NCBI RefSeq assembly: GCF_041107455.1
Contig: NZ_JBGBPY010000001.1
Span: forward strand, 1,178,001-1,242,000
Source: Rhodanobacter humi
Lineage (GTDB): Bacteria; Pseudomonadota; Gammaproteobacteria; Xanthomonadales; Rhodanobacteraceae
DNA length: 64,000 nt
Reading direction: 5' to 3'
Of this stretch, positions 37,414 through 50,150 are shown piece after piece (positions within the stretch are counted from its first letter, which is position 1; the number at the start of each line of letters is the position of its first letter). The notes below the pieces were generated by a model. That model saw only the letters and a program-made list of their open reading frames with translations. It did not search any database and had not been told where the DNA came from. A program made the translations under genes and the position numbers.

Positions 37414-39918
37414 ATGAACAAGCCGCACCGCACCCTGCTTCCTACCGCGCTGGCCGCCGCCGTGCTGCTGGCGCTCGCCAGCACGCCCGCCGCCGCCCAG
37501 GACAACACCAGCAGCAACGCCACCACCACGAACGCCGCCGCGGCCGCCAAGGCCAAGCAGCTGCAGACGGTGATCGTCACCGGCACCCGTTCCAGCGACC
37601 GCACCGTCAGCAGCTCGCTGACGCCGATCGACGTGGTCTCCGCGCAGGTGCTGCAGCAGACCGGCACCACCGACCTGCCCACCGCGCTGGCGCGCATCAT
37701 CCCCTCGCTGAACTTCCCGCGTCCGGCCGCCGCCGACACCGCCGACACCCAGCGTCCGGCCCAGCTGCGCGGCCTGTCGCCCGACCAGGTGCTGGTGCTG
37801 GTGAACGGCAAGCGCTGGCACCCCGGCGCGATCCTGCTCAACAACGGCGTGATCGGCCGCGGCTCGCAGCCGGTGGACCTCAACACCATCCCGCTCTCGG
37901 CGATCGACCACATCGAGGTGCTGCGCGACGGCGCCTCGGCGCAGTACGGCTCCGACGCGATCGCCGGCGTGATCAACGTGATCCTGAAGAAGGGCGCCAA
38001 GGGCGGCGACGTGGAAGTCAGCGGCGGCCAGTACTCCGCCGGCGACGGCCGGCAGTGGCTGGGTTCGGCCAACTTCGGCATCCCGCTCGGCAACGACCAG
38101 GGCTGGCTGCGCCTCGCGCTGGAGAGCGGCAACGAGGACAACACCAACCGTGCCGGCCCGGACAACCGCTCGCCGGCCTGGCGGGCGCTGGGCGTGAACT
38201 TCCGCCAGGGCGACCCCTGGGTGCACAGCAACAACGTGTTGCTCAACACACAGTACGACATCACGCCTAACGTGCAGTTCTACGCCTTCGGCCACTACGG
38301 CCGCCGCAACAGCATTTCGCCGGCGTTCTTCCGCTACGGACTGAACAGCCCCTCGCCACGAAGCCCGCTGATGGCCTCGATGTATCCCGACGGCTTCCTG
38401 CCGCTGGAGAACGCCGACTCCACCGACCAGTCGCTGGTCGCCGGCCTGCGCGGCACGCTGGACGGCTGGCGCTGGGACGTCTCGGCCAACGCCGGCGGCA
38501 ACCGCGTCTCCTACGAGACGCAAAACAGCATGAACTTCGCCTACTTCCACGACTTCGGCAGCTCGCCCACGGTGTTCCACGACGGCATCCTCAAGGCCAA
38601 CCAGCAGTCGTTCGACATCGACATCGCCAAGGACCTCCAGGTCGGCTGGCTGCCGAATGCAGTCACCGTGGCCTTCGGCACCGAGTACCTGCGCCAGAGT
38701 TACCAGATCAGCCCGGGCGACCTCCCGTCCTGGTACGTGGGCACCTCGGGCACGCCCGGCGGTGCGCAGGGCTTCGCCGGCTGGCAGCCGGTCAACGCCG
38801 TGAATGCCGCGCGCCACGACGTGGCCGAGTACATCGACTTGGAGACCAACCTCACCGACAAGCTCGGCGCCTCGCTGGCGGTGCGCCACGAGGATTACTC
38901 CGACTTCGGCAACACCACCTCGGGCTCGCTGTCGGCGCGCTACGACTTCACCGACAGCTTCGCCCTGCGCGGTAGTGCCTCCACTGGTTTCCGCGCGCCG
39001 GCGCTGGGCCAGGAATACTTCTCGCAGACCTCGTCGCTGTACTTCGCCAACGGCAATTCCGCCGGTTTGCCGGCCGGCATCTACAACAGCGGCCTGGTGC
39101 CGGTGGGCAGCCAGATCGCCACCCTGCTCGGCGCCGAGGCGCTGAAGCCGGAGAAGTCGCGCAACTACACCCTCGGCGCGGTGTGGAACCCCACCGGCAC
39201 GCTGAACCTCAGCCTGGACGTCTACCAGATCTACATCGACAACCGCATCGCATTGTCCGGCGCGATCTCCACCACCTCGCCCACGGTGGTCAGCTATCTT
39301 GCCGCCAACGGCATCTCCAACCTCAACTACAGCAGCGTCAACTACTTCACCAACGCCGGCGACACGCGCACGCGCGGCGTGGATTTCGTGGGCAGCTACG
39401 TGTCCGACTTCGGCAACGCCGGCACGCTGACCAGCACGCTCACCGCCAACTACAACCAGAACAAGGTCACCAGCGTCAAGCCGAACCCGGCGGTACTCAG
39501 CAACCTGGGCGTCAACTTCGTGCGCCTCAACCGCCAGGACATCGAGGGTTACCTGGCGAACTCCTCGCCACGCAGCAAGCTGATCTGGAACGAGCTGTAC
39601 ACGGTGGGCGGCTGGAGCGTCAACGGCACGCTGACCCGCTACGGCCGCTACACCAGCTACGTGAGCAGCCTCGCCAGCTACAACCCCGCGAAAGGCATCG
39701 TCGACCAGACCTTCAGCCCCAAGTGGATCTTCGACCTGTCAGGCAGCTACCGCTGGCAGGACTGGACCTTCACCCTGGGCGTGGACAACGCACTGAACGT
39801 CCACCCCGACAAGAACATCGCGAACAACACCAACAACGGCACCCTGCCCTATTCCACGTTCTCGCCGTTCGGCTACAACGGCGCCTACGCCTACGGCAAG
39901 GTGCGCTACAGCTGGTGA
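37414..39918 (+). CDS. TonB-dependent outer-membrane receptor
   Basis: 834 residues. The signal peptide ends in AAAQ (about 29), then comes an Asn/Thr/Ala-rich leader and a TonB-box-like LQTVIVTGTR near residue 50. The plug contains LRGLSPDQVLVLVNGKRWHP and IEVLRDGASAQYGSDAIAGV. The rest forms a 22-strand barrel ending with the aromatic-terminal strand GKVRYSW recognised by BAM. It takes up an unknown ligand using TonB energy. No transporter or enzyme is adjacent, so the substrate cannot be guessed. A bidirectional terminator follows. Confidence 0.93.
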   Translation: MNKPHRTLLPTALAAAVLLALASTPAAAQDNTSSNATTTNAAAAAKAKQLQTVIVTGTRSSDRTVSSSLTPIDVVSAQVLQQTGTTDLPTALARIIPSLNFPRPAAADTADTQRPAQLRGLSPDQVLVLVNGKRWHPGAILLNNGVIGRGSQPVDLNTIPLSAIDHIEVLRDGASAQYGSDAIAGVINVILKKGAKGGDVEVSGGQYSAGDGRQWLGSANFGIPLGNDQGWLRLALESGNEDNTNRAGPDNRSPAWRALGVNFRQGDPWVHSNNVLLNTQYDITPNVQFYAFGHYGRRNSISPAFFRYGLNSPSPRSPLMASMYPDGFLPLENADSTDQSLVAGLRGTLDGWRWDVSANAGGNRVSYETQNSMNFAYFHDFGSSPTVFHDGILKANQQSFDIDIAKDLQVGWLPNAVTVAFGTEYLRQSYQISPGDLPSWYVGTSGTPGGAQGFAGWQPVNAVNAARHDVAEYIDLETNLTDKLGASLAVRHEDYSDFGNTTSGSLSARYDFTDSFALRGSASTGFRAPALGQEYFSQTSSLYFANGNSAGLPAGIYNSGLVPVGSQIATLLGAEALKPEKSRNYTLGAVWNPTGTLNLSLDVYQIYIDNRIALSGAISTTSPTVVSYLAANGISNLNYSSVNYFTNAGDTRTRGVDFVGSYVSDFGNAGTLTSTLTANYNQNKVTSVKPNPAVLSNLGVNFVRLNRQDIEGYLANSSPRSKLIWNELYTVGGWSVNGTLTRYGRYTSYVSSLASYNPAKGIVDQTFSPKWIFDLSGSYRWQDWTFTLGVDNALNVHPDKNIANNTNNGTLPYSTFSPFGYNGAYAYGKVRYSW

Positions 39919-39943
39919 CACCGCGGCACGCAGGAACGCAACT

Positions 39944-39972
39944 GAAGAACCCCGGCATGGCCGGGGTTCTTC
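39944..39972. terminator. Bidirectional terminator between the receptor and clpB
   Basis: A perfect 13-bp stem (39944-39956 with 39960-39972) with loop ATG lies between two convergent genes, followed by GTTT on the plus strand. Confidence 0.8.
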
Positions 39973-39984
39973 GTTTCCGCCCGA

Positions 39985-42567
<2,583 letters not shown>

Positions 42568-42617
42568 CGGTGCTATCCCCACAAAGGTTTTGGCGGCTGC
42601 GCCGCCACTGGGCAGGG

Positions 42618-42645
42618 AGATGCGGACGGCGCCCTGCGATTCAAG
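42618..42645 (-). promoter_or_regulatory. Sigma-32 (RpoH) type heat-shock promoter of clpB
   Basis: Read on the minus strand, CTTGAA (42640-42645) is followed after 14 bases by CCGCATCT (42618-42625), which matches the CTTGAA...CCCCATNT consensus at all but one fixed position. It lies about 50 bases before the clpB start. Confidence 0.65.
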
Positions 42646-42695
42646 CAGGCGGGGCGGCCAGTTGGCGTCAAGGCTTCAGCTGGCGGGTGGGTTGA

Positions 42696-43451
42696 TCAGT
42701 TGTCTGCCAACCAGACCAGACTCGCGAAGCGCCCGCTGCGCGCGCCTTCGCGCCGGTACGAGTAGAACCGCGCATCGGTGAACGTGTCGAACCCGCCACC
42801 ATGCACGCGCGCCACACCGGCCGCCGCCAGACGCTGCCGCGCCAGTCCCTCCAGATCGCACTGCCAATGCCCCGGTCGGGTCGCCACGAAGCAGGAGGCT
42901 GCCGCAGGCGAGCGGTTCACGAAGGCGGTGCGCACCTCGTCGCCCACCTCGTAGGAAGGCCCGGCTATGCACGGCCCCAGCCACGCCAATAGTCGCGCGG
43001 GCGCCAGCTGCATCTGTTCAATGGTGGCTTCCAGCACGCCGGCGGCGAGGCCGCGCCAGCCCGCGTGGGCGGCGGCCATGGCTCTGCCGTCGTCGGCGCA
43101 GAACAGCACCGGCAGGCAGTCGGCGGTGAGGATCGCGAGCACGGTGCCAGGGATGCGCGAGACCGCGGCGTCGGCCTGCGGCTCGTGCTCGCTTGGCAGC
43201 GGACCCAGCTCGGCCACGGTGCTGCCGTGCACCTGGTGCAGCCAGCGCGGTGCGCTGGGCAGGTTCATGGCCTGCTGCAGCACGCTGCGGTTGCTGTCCA
43301 CCACTTCGGCGGATTCGCCGCTGCGCAGGCCGAGGTTGAAGCGGCCGAACGGCGGCGCGGAGACGCCGGGGCCTTCGCATGTGCTCACCGCCGCGTGCAC
43401 ACGCGCGGGCGCCGGCCAGTCGGGGAAGATCCAGGTGTCGGTCATGTCCAT
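42696..43451 (-). CDS. pgeF: Polyphenol/purine nucleoside oxidoreductase family protein (YfiH/PgeF)
   Basis: 251 residues from ATG 43451 (ATG 43445 is an equal alternative). Family marks include [35 protein letters not shown] and [16 protein letters not shown], with the Cys/His metal site and the C-terminal [14 protein letters not shown]. This family has been described as laccase-like and, more recently, as acting on peptidoglycan or purine nucleosides; the reaction here is not decidable. It lies between rluD and clpB, the usual order. Confidence 0.9.
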   Translation of the reverse strand: MDMTDTWIFPDWPAPARVHAAVSTCEGPGVSAPPFGRFNLGLRSGESAEVVDSNRSVLQQAMNLPSAPRWLHQVHGSTVAELGPLPSEHEPQADAAVSRIPGTVLAILTADCLPVLFCADDGRAMAAAHAGWRGLAAGVLEATIEQMQLAPARLLAWLGPCIAGPSYEVGDEVRTAFVNRSPAAASCFVATRPGHWQCDLEGLARQRLAAAGVARVHGGGFDTFTDARFYSYRREGARSGRFASLVWLADN

Positions 43452-43578
43452 CGACGCGAGTGGGGCTGGGGAGCGACAAGCATCGCATAGGCGCGCCGCT
43501 GACGCTCTGACAAGCGGGCGCGACAGGATCACCCCCACTCCGTCCCTCCCCTGCACGCAGGGGACGGAGCCGCATGAA

Positions 43579-44553
43579 TCAATCGTCGTCGTGGCCGTGG
43601 GCGGCGAGGTCGTCGCGCAGGGCGGCGATCAGCGCGGTCATGTCGGCCGGACGTTCGGTGGTGAAGGTCAACGCCTCGCCGGTGACCGGATGTTCGAACG
43701 CCAGCCGTTCGGCATGCAGCGCCTGGCGTCGGAAGCCGCGCAGCGCGGTGACCAGTTCCGGGGCGGCACGCCTGGGCAACTTGAGGCCGCCGCCGTACAG
43801 CGGATCGCCCACCAGCGGATGGCCGATGTGGGTGAGATGCACGCGGATCTGGTGGGTGCGGCCGGTTTCCAGGTTGCACTGGAGCAGGCTGTGCGCACGG
43901 AAGCGCTCGCGCAGGCGGTAATGGGTGATGGCGTGCTTGCCGCTCTCCTCGTCGCGCACGGCCTGGCGCAGGCGGTCGCCCATGCTGCGGCCGATCGGCT
44001 CATCCACCGTACCGCCCGAAACCAGGCTGCCCAGCACCACGGCTTCGTACTGGCGCTCCACGTCGTGGCGCGACAGCATCTCCACCAGCGCGGTCATCGC
44101 GGGCAGGGTCTTGGCCACCACCATCAGGCCGGAGGTGTCCTTGTCCAGCCGATGCACGATGCCGGCGCGCGGCAGCTCGGCCAGCTTCGCGTCGTGGTGC
44201 AGCAGCGCATTGAGCAAGGTGCCGGAGGGGTTGCCGGCACCGGGGTGCACCACCAGGCCGGCCGGCTTGTCGATCACCAGCAAGTGCTCGTCCTCGTGCA
44301 CGATGGCCAGCGCGATGTCCTCCGGCGCGCTGGCCACCTCGGCCTCCAGCTCGGCCTCCAGCCGCACCTGTTCACCGCCGCGCAGCAGCTGGCGGGGCGG
44401 CGCCGTGGCGCCGTCCAAGGTGGCCGCGCCGGACTTGATCCAGGCGGTGAGGCGCGAGCGCGAGTAGTCGGGGAACAACTCGGCCAGCGTCTGGTCGAAC
44501 CTGCGTCCGGCCGCCGTCAGCGGCACCCGGGCTTCGTGGCGTATCGCGGTCAT
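43579..44553 (-). CDS. rluD: 23S rRNA pseudouridine synthase RluD
   Basis: 324 residues. An N-terminal S4 RNA-binding domain ([18 protein letters not shown]) is followed by the catalytic core [13 protein letters not shown] with Asp139, the same number as the catalytic Asp of E. coli RluD. It modifies helix 69 of 23S rRNA (positions 1911, 1915, 1917 in E. coli). It is divergent from bamD over a 93-bp gap, the conserved arrangement in gammaproteobacteria. Confidence 0.95.
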   Translation of the reverse strand: MTAIRHEARVPLTAAGRRFDQTLAELFPDYSRSRLTAWIKSGAATLDGATAPPRQLLRGGEQVRLEAELEAEVASAPEDIALAIVHEDEHLLVIDKPAGLVVHPGAGNPSGTLLNALLHHDAKLAELPRAGIVHRLDKDTSGLMVVAKTLPAMTALVEMLSRHDVERQYEAVVLGSLVSGGTVDEPIGRSMGDRLRQAVRDEESGKHAITHYRLRERFRAHSLLQCNLETGRTHQIRVHLTHIGHPLVGDPLYGGGLKLPRRAAPELVTALRGFRRQALHAERLAFEHPVTGEALTFTTERPADMTALIAALRDDLAAHGHDDD

Positions 44554-44646
44554 GCGCCGTCTCCCGCGTGGCGGGTGGCGGCGGGCCGCGGAGTGGCGCC
44601 GGTTTCGGCTATCATGCCTTTTCGCTCAAACATCTGAATCCCTTAC

Positions 44647-45513
44647 ATGCGTCCAACTATCGACTCGCTCAAGCTGCCGATGACCACCCGGTTCTGCCTC
44701 AGGACGCTCGCCGTGCTTGCCCTGGCGCTGACGATGAGCGCCTGCTCGCTGTTCGGCCACAAGCGCGACAACATCGACACCATGCCGGTGGACGCCTTGT
44801 ACAACAACGCGCACACCTCGCTGGAGAATGCCGACTATTCGGCGGCGATCAAGGCCTACCAGCGCCTGATCGCCCGCTTTCCGTCCGGCGACTACAACGA
44901 GCAGTCACAACTGGAGATGGCCTACGCGCAGTACAAGGACAGCCAGTCGGACGACGCCTACTCGACGGTCAACCGCTTCATCAAGACCTATCCGGCCAAC
45001 CGGCATGTGGATTATGCCTATTACCTGCGCGGCCTGATCAATTTCGATCGCACCACCGGCTTCATGGACCGCGTCTCGCGCGACAAGAAGGCGCAGTCGC
45101 GCCGCGACCAGGCCTACAACCTGCAGGCCTTCGACGATTTCGCCGAGCTGTCGCGCCGCTTCCCGAACAGCGCCTACGCGGCCGACGCGCGCCAGCGCAT
45201 GATCTACCTGCGCAACGTGCTGGCGCAGTACGAGATCAACGTGGCCGAGTTCTACCTGTTCAACCGCGTCTACATCGGCGCCGCAGACCGCGCGCAGTAC
45301 GTGATCGAGCACTACCAGCAGGCGCCGCAGACCGGCGACGCGCTGGCCATCCTCACCCGCAGCTACCTCGCGCTGGGCCAGGACAAGCAGGCGGATCAGG
45401 TGCGCAAGGTGCTCGCGCTCAACTACCCGGAGCATCCCTACCTGAAGGATGCGAAGTGGCCGCACGAGGTGTCGATCTGGCGCAAGATGGTGCCGTTCGC
45501 CAGACACCACTGA
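44647..45513 (+). CDS. bamD: Outer membrane assembly lipoprotein BamD
   Basis: 288 residues from ATG 44647; ATG 44680 (MTTRF) is an alternative and would give the more normal signal length. The lipobox is LALTMSAC. TPR repeats (DALYNNAHTSLENADYSAAI, FPSGDYNEQSQLEMAYAQY and following) fill the periplasmic domain. BamD is an essential part of the BAM complex that inserts beta-barrels such as the two receptors in this window. Confidence 0.95.
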   Translation: MRPTIDSLKLPMTTRFCLRTLAVLALALTMSACSLFGHKRDNIDTMPVDALYNNAHTSLENADYSAAIKAYQRLIARFPSGDYNEQSQLEMAYAQYKDSQSDDAYSTVNRFIKTYPANRHVDYAYYLRGLINFDRTTGFMDRVSRDKKAQSRRDQAYNLQAFDDFAELSRRFPNSAYAADARQRMIYLRNVLAQYEINVAEFYLFNRVYIGAADRAQYVIEHYQQAPQTGDALAILTRSYLALGQDKQADQVRKVLALNYPEHPYLKDAKWPHEVSIWRKMVPFARHH

Positions 45514-45533
45514 GGCGTTGGACCGAAGGGAAC

Positions 45534-45563
45534 AAAAACCGGCGAGCGATCGCCGGTTTTTTT
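45534..45563. terminator. Rho-independent terminator after bamD
   Basis: A 12-bp A/T-extended stem (45534-45545 with 45550-45561) with loop GCGA is followed by seven T residues starting within the stem (45557-45563). It is symmetrical enough to act on the minus strand too. Confidence 0.88.
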
Positions 45564-45673
45564 GTGGCCGCCCTCCTTGGCGGCCGTTCTGCGGGCCATC
45601 GCTGACGCGATGTCAAAAATCGCTCCCGGCGATTTTTTGTGTCCGGTTGCCCTCTCCCTAACCCTCTCCCCAA

Positions 45674-45697
45674 CCCTCTCCCGCAAGCGGGAGAGGG
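45674..45697. repeat. CCCTCTCCCGC hairpin repeat
   Basis: An 11-bp stem, CCCTCTCCCGC with GCGGGAGAGGG, has a 2-base centre and is preceded by two further AACCCTCTCCC copies (45660 and 45672 region). This repeat type is common between genes in xanthomonads and pseudomonads. It lies just after the nadE stop and may end that transcript. Confidence 0.7.
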
Positions 45698-45757
45698 GGC
45701 GATCGTGCCGTGCGGGTTCGCGGTTACGCACCTGGTGGCGAACGTTCGCGTCGAGGG

Positions 45758-47380
45758 TCAACGCCAACCAGAGGTTATGGGATAGCGCCGCTCGCGGCCG
45801 AAGGCGCGGCAGGTGACGCGCGGCCCCGGCGCCGACTGGCGGCGCTTGAACTCGTTCACCAGCACCAGCCGCACCACACGGTGCACCACGTCGGCGGCGA
45901 AGCCGGCCGCGGCGATCTCGGCCTGCGACTGCTCGCCCTCGATGAAGCGCGCGAGGATCGCGTCCAGCACCTCGTAGGACGGCAGCGAATCCTGGTCGGT
46001 CTGGTTGTCGCGCAGCTCGGCCGAGGGCGGGCGGTCGATCACCGCGGCCGGGATCACCTCCTCGCCGCCGGCCTGCGCGTTGCGCCAGCGCGCAAGGCGG
46101 TACACCACGGTCTTGTAGACGTCCTTGAGCGGCGCGTAGGCGCCGCACATGTCGCCGTACAGCGTGCAATAGCCCACCGCCATCTCGCTCTTGTTGCCGG
46201 TGGCGAGCAGCAGCTTGCCGTGCTTGTTGGACAGCGCCATCAGCATCACGCCGCGGGTGCGCGACTGCAGGTTTTCCTCGGTGGTGTCGACACCCTTGCC
46301 GGCGAAGGCGGGCGTCAGCGCGTGGATGAAGGAATCCACGGTAGGCTCCACGTCGATCACGTGGTAGTCCACACCCAGCCGCTCGGCCTGCATGCGTGCG
46401 CCATCCAGCGACAGCTGCGACGTGTAGCGGGTAGGCATCATCACCGCGGTGACGCGTCCGGCACCCAGCGCATCCACCGCCAGCGCCAGGGTCAGCGCCG
46501 AGTCGATGCCGCCGGACAGTCCCAGCAGCACGCCGGGGAATCCGTTCTTGTCGATGTAGTCGCGGATGCCGCGCACCAGCGCGGCGTACAGCACGGCCTC
46601 GCTGCACGCATCGTCCGGCTCCGGCCAGCCTTCGGCCTGCAGCGTGCGCGTGGCCGGGTCGAACTCGGCCCACAGCAATGCGTCGACGAAGGCCGGCGCG
46701 CGCGCGGCGACCGTACCGTCGCCGTTCACCAGCAGCGAACCGCCGTCGTAGACCACCTCGTCCTGGCCGCCGACCAGGTTGAGGTAGGCGAACGCGCAAC
46801 CGGTTTCCTGCGCGCGCGCGACCAGCACCGCCTCGCGCTCGGCCTGCTTGGCGTCGTCCCAGGGCGAGGCATTGATCACCACGATCAGCTCGGCGCCGGC
46901 ACGGGCCGCGGCGGCGGCCGGCTCGGGGCGCCACACGTCCTCGCAGATCAAGAGGCCGATGCGCACGCCGGCCAGCGTGGCGAGCGCACTGGCGTGGCCG
47001 GGGCGGAAATAGCGCTTGTCGTCGAACACGCCGTAGTTCGGGAGTGCCTGCTTGTGCGCGAGCTGGGCGACGCGACCCTCGCGCAGCAGCGCGGCGGCGT
47101 TGTACACCTCGCCCTCGCTGTGCGGGAAACCGACCAGTGCGGCCAGGCCGTTCGTCCCGGCCGCCAGCGCTTCCAGCTCCTGCTGACAGGCGGCGAGGAA
47201 GCTGGGGCGCAGCAGCAGGTCTTCCGGCGGGTAGCCGGAGAGGGTCAGCTCGGGGAACACCACGAGGTCGGCGCCGCCGCTGCGGGCCTGCGCCATCAGG
47301 TCGCCCACCTTCGCGGCATTCGCCGCGACCGCGCCGACCGGGAAATCGTGCTGGGCCAGCGCCAGTCTCAGGACAGCCAT
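45758..47380 (-). CDS. nadE: Glutamine-dependent NAD+ synthetase
   Basis: 540 residues from ATG 47380. The N-terminal nitrilase-type amidase (about 1-260) has the Glu-Lys-Cys triad context in VVFPELTLSGYPPEDLL, KQALPNYGVFDDKRYF and LLICEDVW. The C-terminal synthetase has the PP-loop LLGLSGGIDSALTLALA. It amidates nicotinate adenine dinucleotide using glutamine and ATP. It stands alone between the bamD terminator and argO. Confidence 0.96.
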   Translation of the reverse strand: MAVLRLALAQHDFPVGAVAANAAKVGDLMAQARSGGADLVVFPELTLSGYPPEDLLLRPSFLAACQQELEALAAGTNGLAALVGFPHSEGEVYNAAALLREGRVAQLAHKQALPNYGVFDDKRYFRPGHASALATLAGVRIGLLICEDVWRPEPAAAAARAGAELIVVINASPWDDAKQAEREAVLVARAQETGCAFAYLNLVGGQDEVVYDGGSLLVNGDGTVAARAPAFVDALLWAEFDPATRTLQAEGWPEPDDACSEAVLYAALVRGIRDYIDKNGFPGVLLGLSGGIDSALTLALAVDALGAGRVTAVMMPTRYTSQLSLDGARMQAERLGVDYHVIDVEPTVDSFIHALTPAFAGKGVDTTEENLQSRTRGVMLMALSNKHGKLLLATGNKSEMAVGYCTLYGDMCGAYAPLKDVYKTVVYRLARWRNAQAGGEEVIPAAVIDRPPSAELRDNQTDQDSLPSYEVLDAILARFIEGEQSQAEIAAAGFAADVVHRVVRLVLVNEFKRRQSAPGPRVTCRAFGRERRYPITSGWR

Positions 47381-47480
47381 GGATCGAGCTCTTCGGGGGA
47401 TGGAATCGGGGACGAAATGGTAGTGCATCGCCATCCGGACAAGCGGTTCCGATACTTCCGGCGCCCGTCGCCCGCCGACC

Positions 47481-48098
47481 TCAGGCCATCGGCTGCCACA
47501 GCAGCAGGGCGGCCAGCGTCCACATCAGCACCGCCACCAGCACGTCGAACACGCGCCAGGCGGCCGGGCTGCGGAATACCGGCAGCAGCAGTCGCGCGCC
47601 GTAGCCGAGCGCCGTGAACCACAGCACGCTGGCCGTGCCGGCACCCGCGGCGAACGACCAGCGGCCGGCGCCGTCGTAATGCGTGGACAGGCTGCCGAGC
47701 AGCACCACGGTGTCCAGGTAGACGTGCGGGTTGAGCAGGGTGAAGCCGAGGCAGGCCAGCACCGTGCGCCCCAGCCCGTCCGCCGCCGCGTCGGCCGGGC
47801 GCAGGCCGCTTTCGCCGCGCCAGGCGCGTCGCGCGGCCAGCAGGCCATACGCGGCCAGGAAGGCCGCCCCGACGTAACGCAGCAGCTGCAGCAGCCCGGG
47901 CTGCCGTTGCACCGCCAGCCCCATGCCGGCCACGCCCAGCACGATCAGCGCGAGATCGGCCAGCACGCAGACCAGCACCACCGCGCCGACATGACGGCGC
48001 TGCAACCCCTGGCGCAGCACGAAGGCGTTCTGCGCGCCGATGGCGACGATCAGGCCGGCGCCGGTGCCGAGTCCGGCGAAATAGGCAGATGGAAGCAT
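47481..48098 (-). CDS. argO: LysE-family amino acid exporter ArgO
   Basis: 205 residues from ATG 48098. Six hydrophobic helices are visible, starting YFAGLGTGAGLIVAIGAQNA, with the family motif GAQNAFVLRQGL and TLLNPHVYLDT. It exports arginine or lysine across the inner membrane. The divergent ArgP-like regulator 103 bp away is its expected activator. Confidence 0.92.
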   Translation of the reverse strand: MLPSAYFAGLGTGAGLIVAIGAQNAFVLRQGLQRRHVGAVVLVCVLADLALIVLGVAGMGLAVQRQPGLLQLLRYVGAAFLAAYGLLAARRAWRGESGLRPADAAADGLGRTVLACLGFTLLNPHVYLDTVVLLGSLSTHYDGAGRWSFAAGAGTASVLWFTALGYGARLLLPVFRSPAAWRVFDVLVAVLMWTLAALLLWQPMA

Positions 48099-48200
48099 GG
48101 AGACCTCGCAGGAAGTAGCCCACTTTCGGATGGCCGTCTGCATCAGTAAAACTAAATCTGCTTAACTTGGTTCAGTTCTTCTGTATTGCCGGGAGCGCCC

Positions 48201-49103
48201 GTGAGCCTGCTCAATCCCCAACTGGCCGCCTTCGTCGCCGTGCTCGACGAGGGCAGTTTCGACGGCGCCGCGCGACGGCTCTCGCTGACGCCTTCGGCGA
48301 TATCGCAGCGCATCAAGGCGCTGGAGGATCGCCTGGGCCAGGTGCTGGTGCTGCGCCAGTCGCCCAGCCGGGCCACGCCCGCCGGCGAGCGGCTGCTGCG
48401 CAGCGTGCAGCAGATGCGCCTGCTGGAAACCGAGACCCTGGGCGAGTTCGCGGTCGGCCCCGCACACGCCGCGCCGGCCACGGTGGCCATCGCGGTGAAT
48501 GCGGATTCGCTCGCCACCTGGTTCCTCGGTGCGCTGGCCGGGCTGCACCAGCGCGACGGGCTGCTGTTCGACGTGCGGGTGGAGGACCAGGACCATTCCA
48601 CCGGCCTGCTGCGCGACGGCTCGGTGCTCGGCGCGGTCACCGCCGAAGCGCACCCCGTGCAGGGCTGCAGCGTGAAGAAACTCGGCGTGATGCGCTACCT
48701 GCCGATCGCCGCGCCGGCCTTCGTCGCCCGCCACTTCGCCGACGGCGTGAACGCGGCATCGCTAGGCACGGCGCCGCTGCTGGTGTTCAACCGCAAGGAC
48801 GCCCTGCAGTGGCGCTTCATGCGCAGCGTGACCCGCGCCAAACTGGCTCCGCCCATGCACTACCTGCCTTCCTCCACCGCCTTCGTGGAAGGCGCGGCGC
48901 TGGGCCTGGGCTGGGCGATGGCGCCGGAAGCCATGCTGGAACAACCCTTCGCCCGCGACGAGTTGCAGCCGATCGCGCCCGGACGCTGGCTGGACGTGCC
49001 GCTGTACTGGCAGCACTGGGCTATCCGCTCGACCATCCTGGCCAAGGTCACCGATGCCTTGCTGCAGGCCGCACGGCAGGGCTTGCGCGACGCACGTCCC
49101 TGA
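48201..49103 (+). CDS. argP: LysR regulator ArgP (IciA)
   Basis: 300 residues from GTG 48201, chosen because GGGAG lies seven bases upstream. The N-terminal HTH is SFDGAARRLSLTPSAISQRI and the effector domain begins near 90. Arginine- or lysine-responsive activators of argO are typically divergent from it, as seen here. A strong terminator follows. Confidence 0.92.
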   Translation: MSLLNPQLAAFVAVLDEGSFDGAARRLSLTPSAISQRIKALEDRLGQVLVLRQSPSRATPAGERLLRSVQQMRLLETETLGEFAVGPAHAAPATVAIAVNADSLATWFLGALAGLHQRDGLLFDVRVEDQDHSTGLLRDGSVLGAVTAEAHPVQGCSVKKLGVMRYLPIAAPAFVARHFADGVNAASLGTAPLLVFNRKDALQWRFMRSVTRAKLAPPMHYLPSSTAFVEGAALGLGWAMAPEAMLEQPFARDELQPIAPGRWLDVPLYWQHWAIRSTILAKVTDALLQAARQGLRDARP

Positions 49104-49133
49104 CGGCAACCCGTTGGTCGGAAACCCGCAAAC

Positions 49134-49163
49134 GGAAAGGGCCGCATCGCTGCGGCCCTTTCC
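49134..49163. terminator. Bidirectional terminator between argP and sucD
   Basis: A perfect 13-bp stem (49134-49146 with 49151-49163) with loop TCGC lies between convergent genes. The stem includes AAA/TTT but no long T-run follows. Confidence 0.8.
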
Positions 49164-49184
49164 ACGTCGGTCGTGTCGACCCGC

Positions 49185-50060
49185 TTACTTCTTCATCAGC
49201 TTGGCGAGCGTCTTGCCGAGGTCGGCCGGCGACTTCACCGTGGTGACGCCGGCCTTTTCCAGCGCGGCGAACTTCGCCGCAGCGGTGCCCTTGCCGCCGG
49301 AGATGATCGCGCCGGCATGGCCCATGCGCTTGCCGGCCGGGGCCGAGGCACCGGCGATGAACGACACCACCGGCTTCTTGACGTATTCGCCGATGAACTC
49401 GGCAGCGTCTTCCTCGGCGCTGCCGCCGATCTCGCCGACCATGATGATGCCCTCGGTCTGCGGATCGTCCTGGAACAGCTTCAGGCAGTCGATGAAGCTG
49501 AGGCCGTTGATCGGGTCGCCGCCGATGCCGATGCAGGTGGACTGGCCCAGGCCTTCGTTGGTGGTCTGGAACACGGCTTCATAGGTCAGCGTGCCGGAAC
49601 GCGACACGATGCCGACCTTGCCCGGCTGGTGGATGTGGCCCGGCATGATGCCGATCTTGCACTCGCCCGGGGTGATCACGCCGGGGCAGTTCGGCCCGAT
49701 CAGCACGGTTTCGGGATGCTGCGCCAGCACGTTCTTCACGCGCAGCATGTCCAGCACCGGGATGCCCTCGGTGATCGCCACGATCACGCGGATGCCCGCG
49801 TCCACGGCTTCGAGGATGGAATCGGCCGCGAACGGCGGCGGCACGAAGATCACCGACGCGTCGGCGCCGGTTTCGTCGACCGCTTCGGCCACCGAGTTGA
49901 AGACCGGCAGGCCGATGTGCTCGCTGCCGCCCTTGCCCGGGGTGACGCCGCCCACGACCTGGGTGCCGTAGTCCAGCGCCTGCTGTGCATGGAAGGTGCC
50001 CTGCTGGCCGGTGAAGCCTTGCACGATCACCTTGGTGTTCTTGTTGACGAGAACGCTCAT
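49185..50060 (-). CDS. sucD: Succinyl-CoA synthetase alpha subunit
   Basis: 291 residues. The CoA-binding Rossmann part has [19 protein letters not shown]. The phosphorylated His is in the [16 protein letters not shown] motif near residue 250. [16 protein letters not shown] is the CoA-ligase signature. With SucC it makes ATP and succinate from succinyl-CoA in the TCA cycle. It lies 90 bp downstream of sucC, with a REP-like palindrome between. Confidence 0.97.
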   Translation of the reverse strand: MSVLVNKNTKVIVQGFTGQQGTFHAQQALDYGTQVVGGVTPGKGGSEHIGLPVFNSVAEAVDETGADASVIFVPPPFAADSILEAVDAGIRVIVAITEGIPVLDMLRVKNVLAQHPETVLIGPNCPGVITPGECKIGIMPGHIHQPGKVGIVSRSGTLTYEAVFQTTNEGLGQSTCIGIGGDPINGLSFIDCLKLFQDDPQTEGIIMVGEIGGSAEEDAAEFIGEYVKKPVVSFIAGASAPAGKRMGHAGAIISGGKGTAAAKFAALEKAGVTTVKSPADLGKTLAKLMKK

Positions 50061-50085
50061 TGGAATGTCCTGTGTTCGTATCCCT

Positions 50086-50143
50086 GTAGGAGCGCATCCT
50101 GTGCGCGACCGGAATCGCGATCGCGCACAGGGTGCGCTACTAC
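50086..50143. repeat. REP-like palindrome, GTAGGAGCG family, copy 2
   Basis: Inverted 23-base arms (50086-50108 and 50121-50143) differ at two positions, each starting GTAG(G/T)AGCGCA and ending GTGCGCGA. It lies inside the sucC-sucD gap, so it is transcribed and forms a strong hairpin, which could set the subunit ratio. Confidence 0.8.
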
Positions 50144-50150
50144 GGGAAAA

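Noticed and set aside
45640-45700. Repeated CCCTCTCC units considered as a CRISPR array
   Set aside because: The units are short, contiguous and end in a hairpin; there are no regular spacers and no cas genes.
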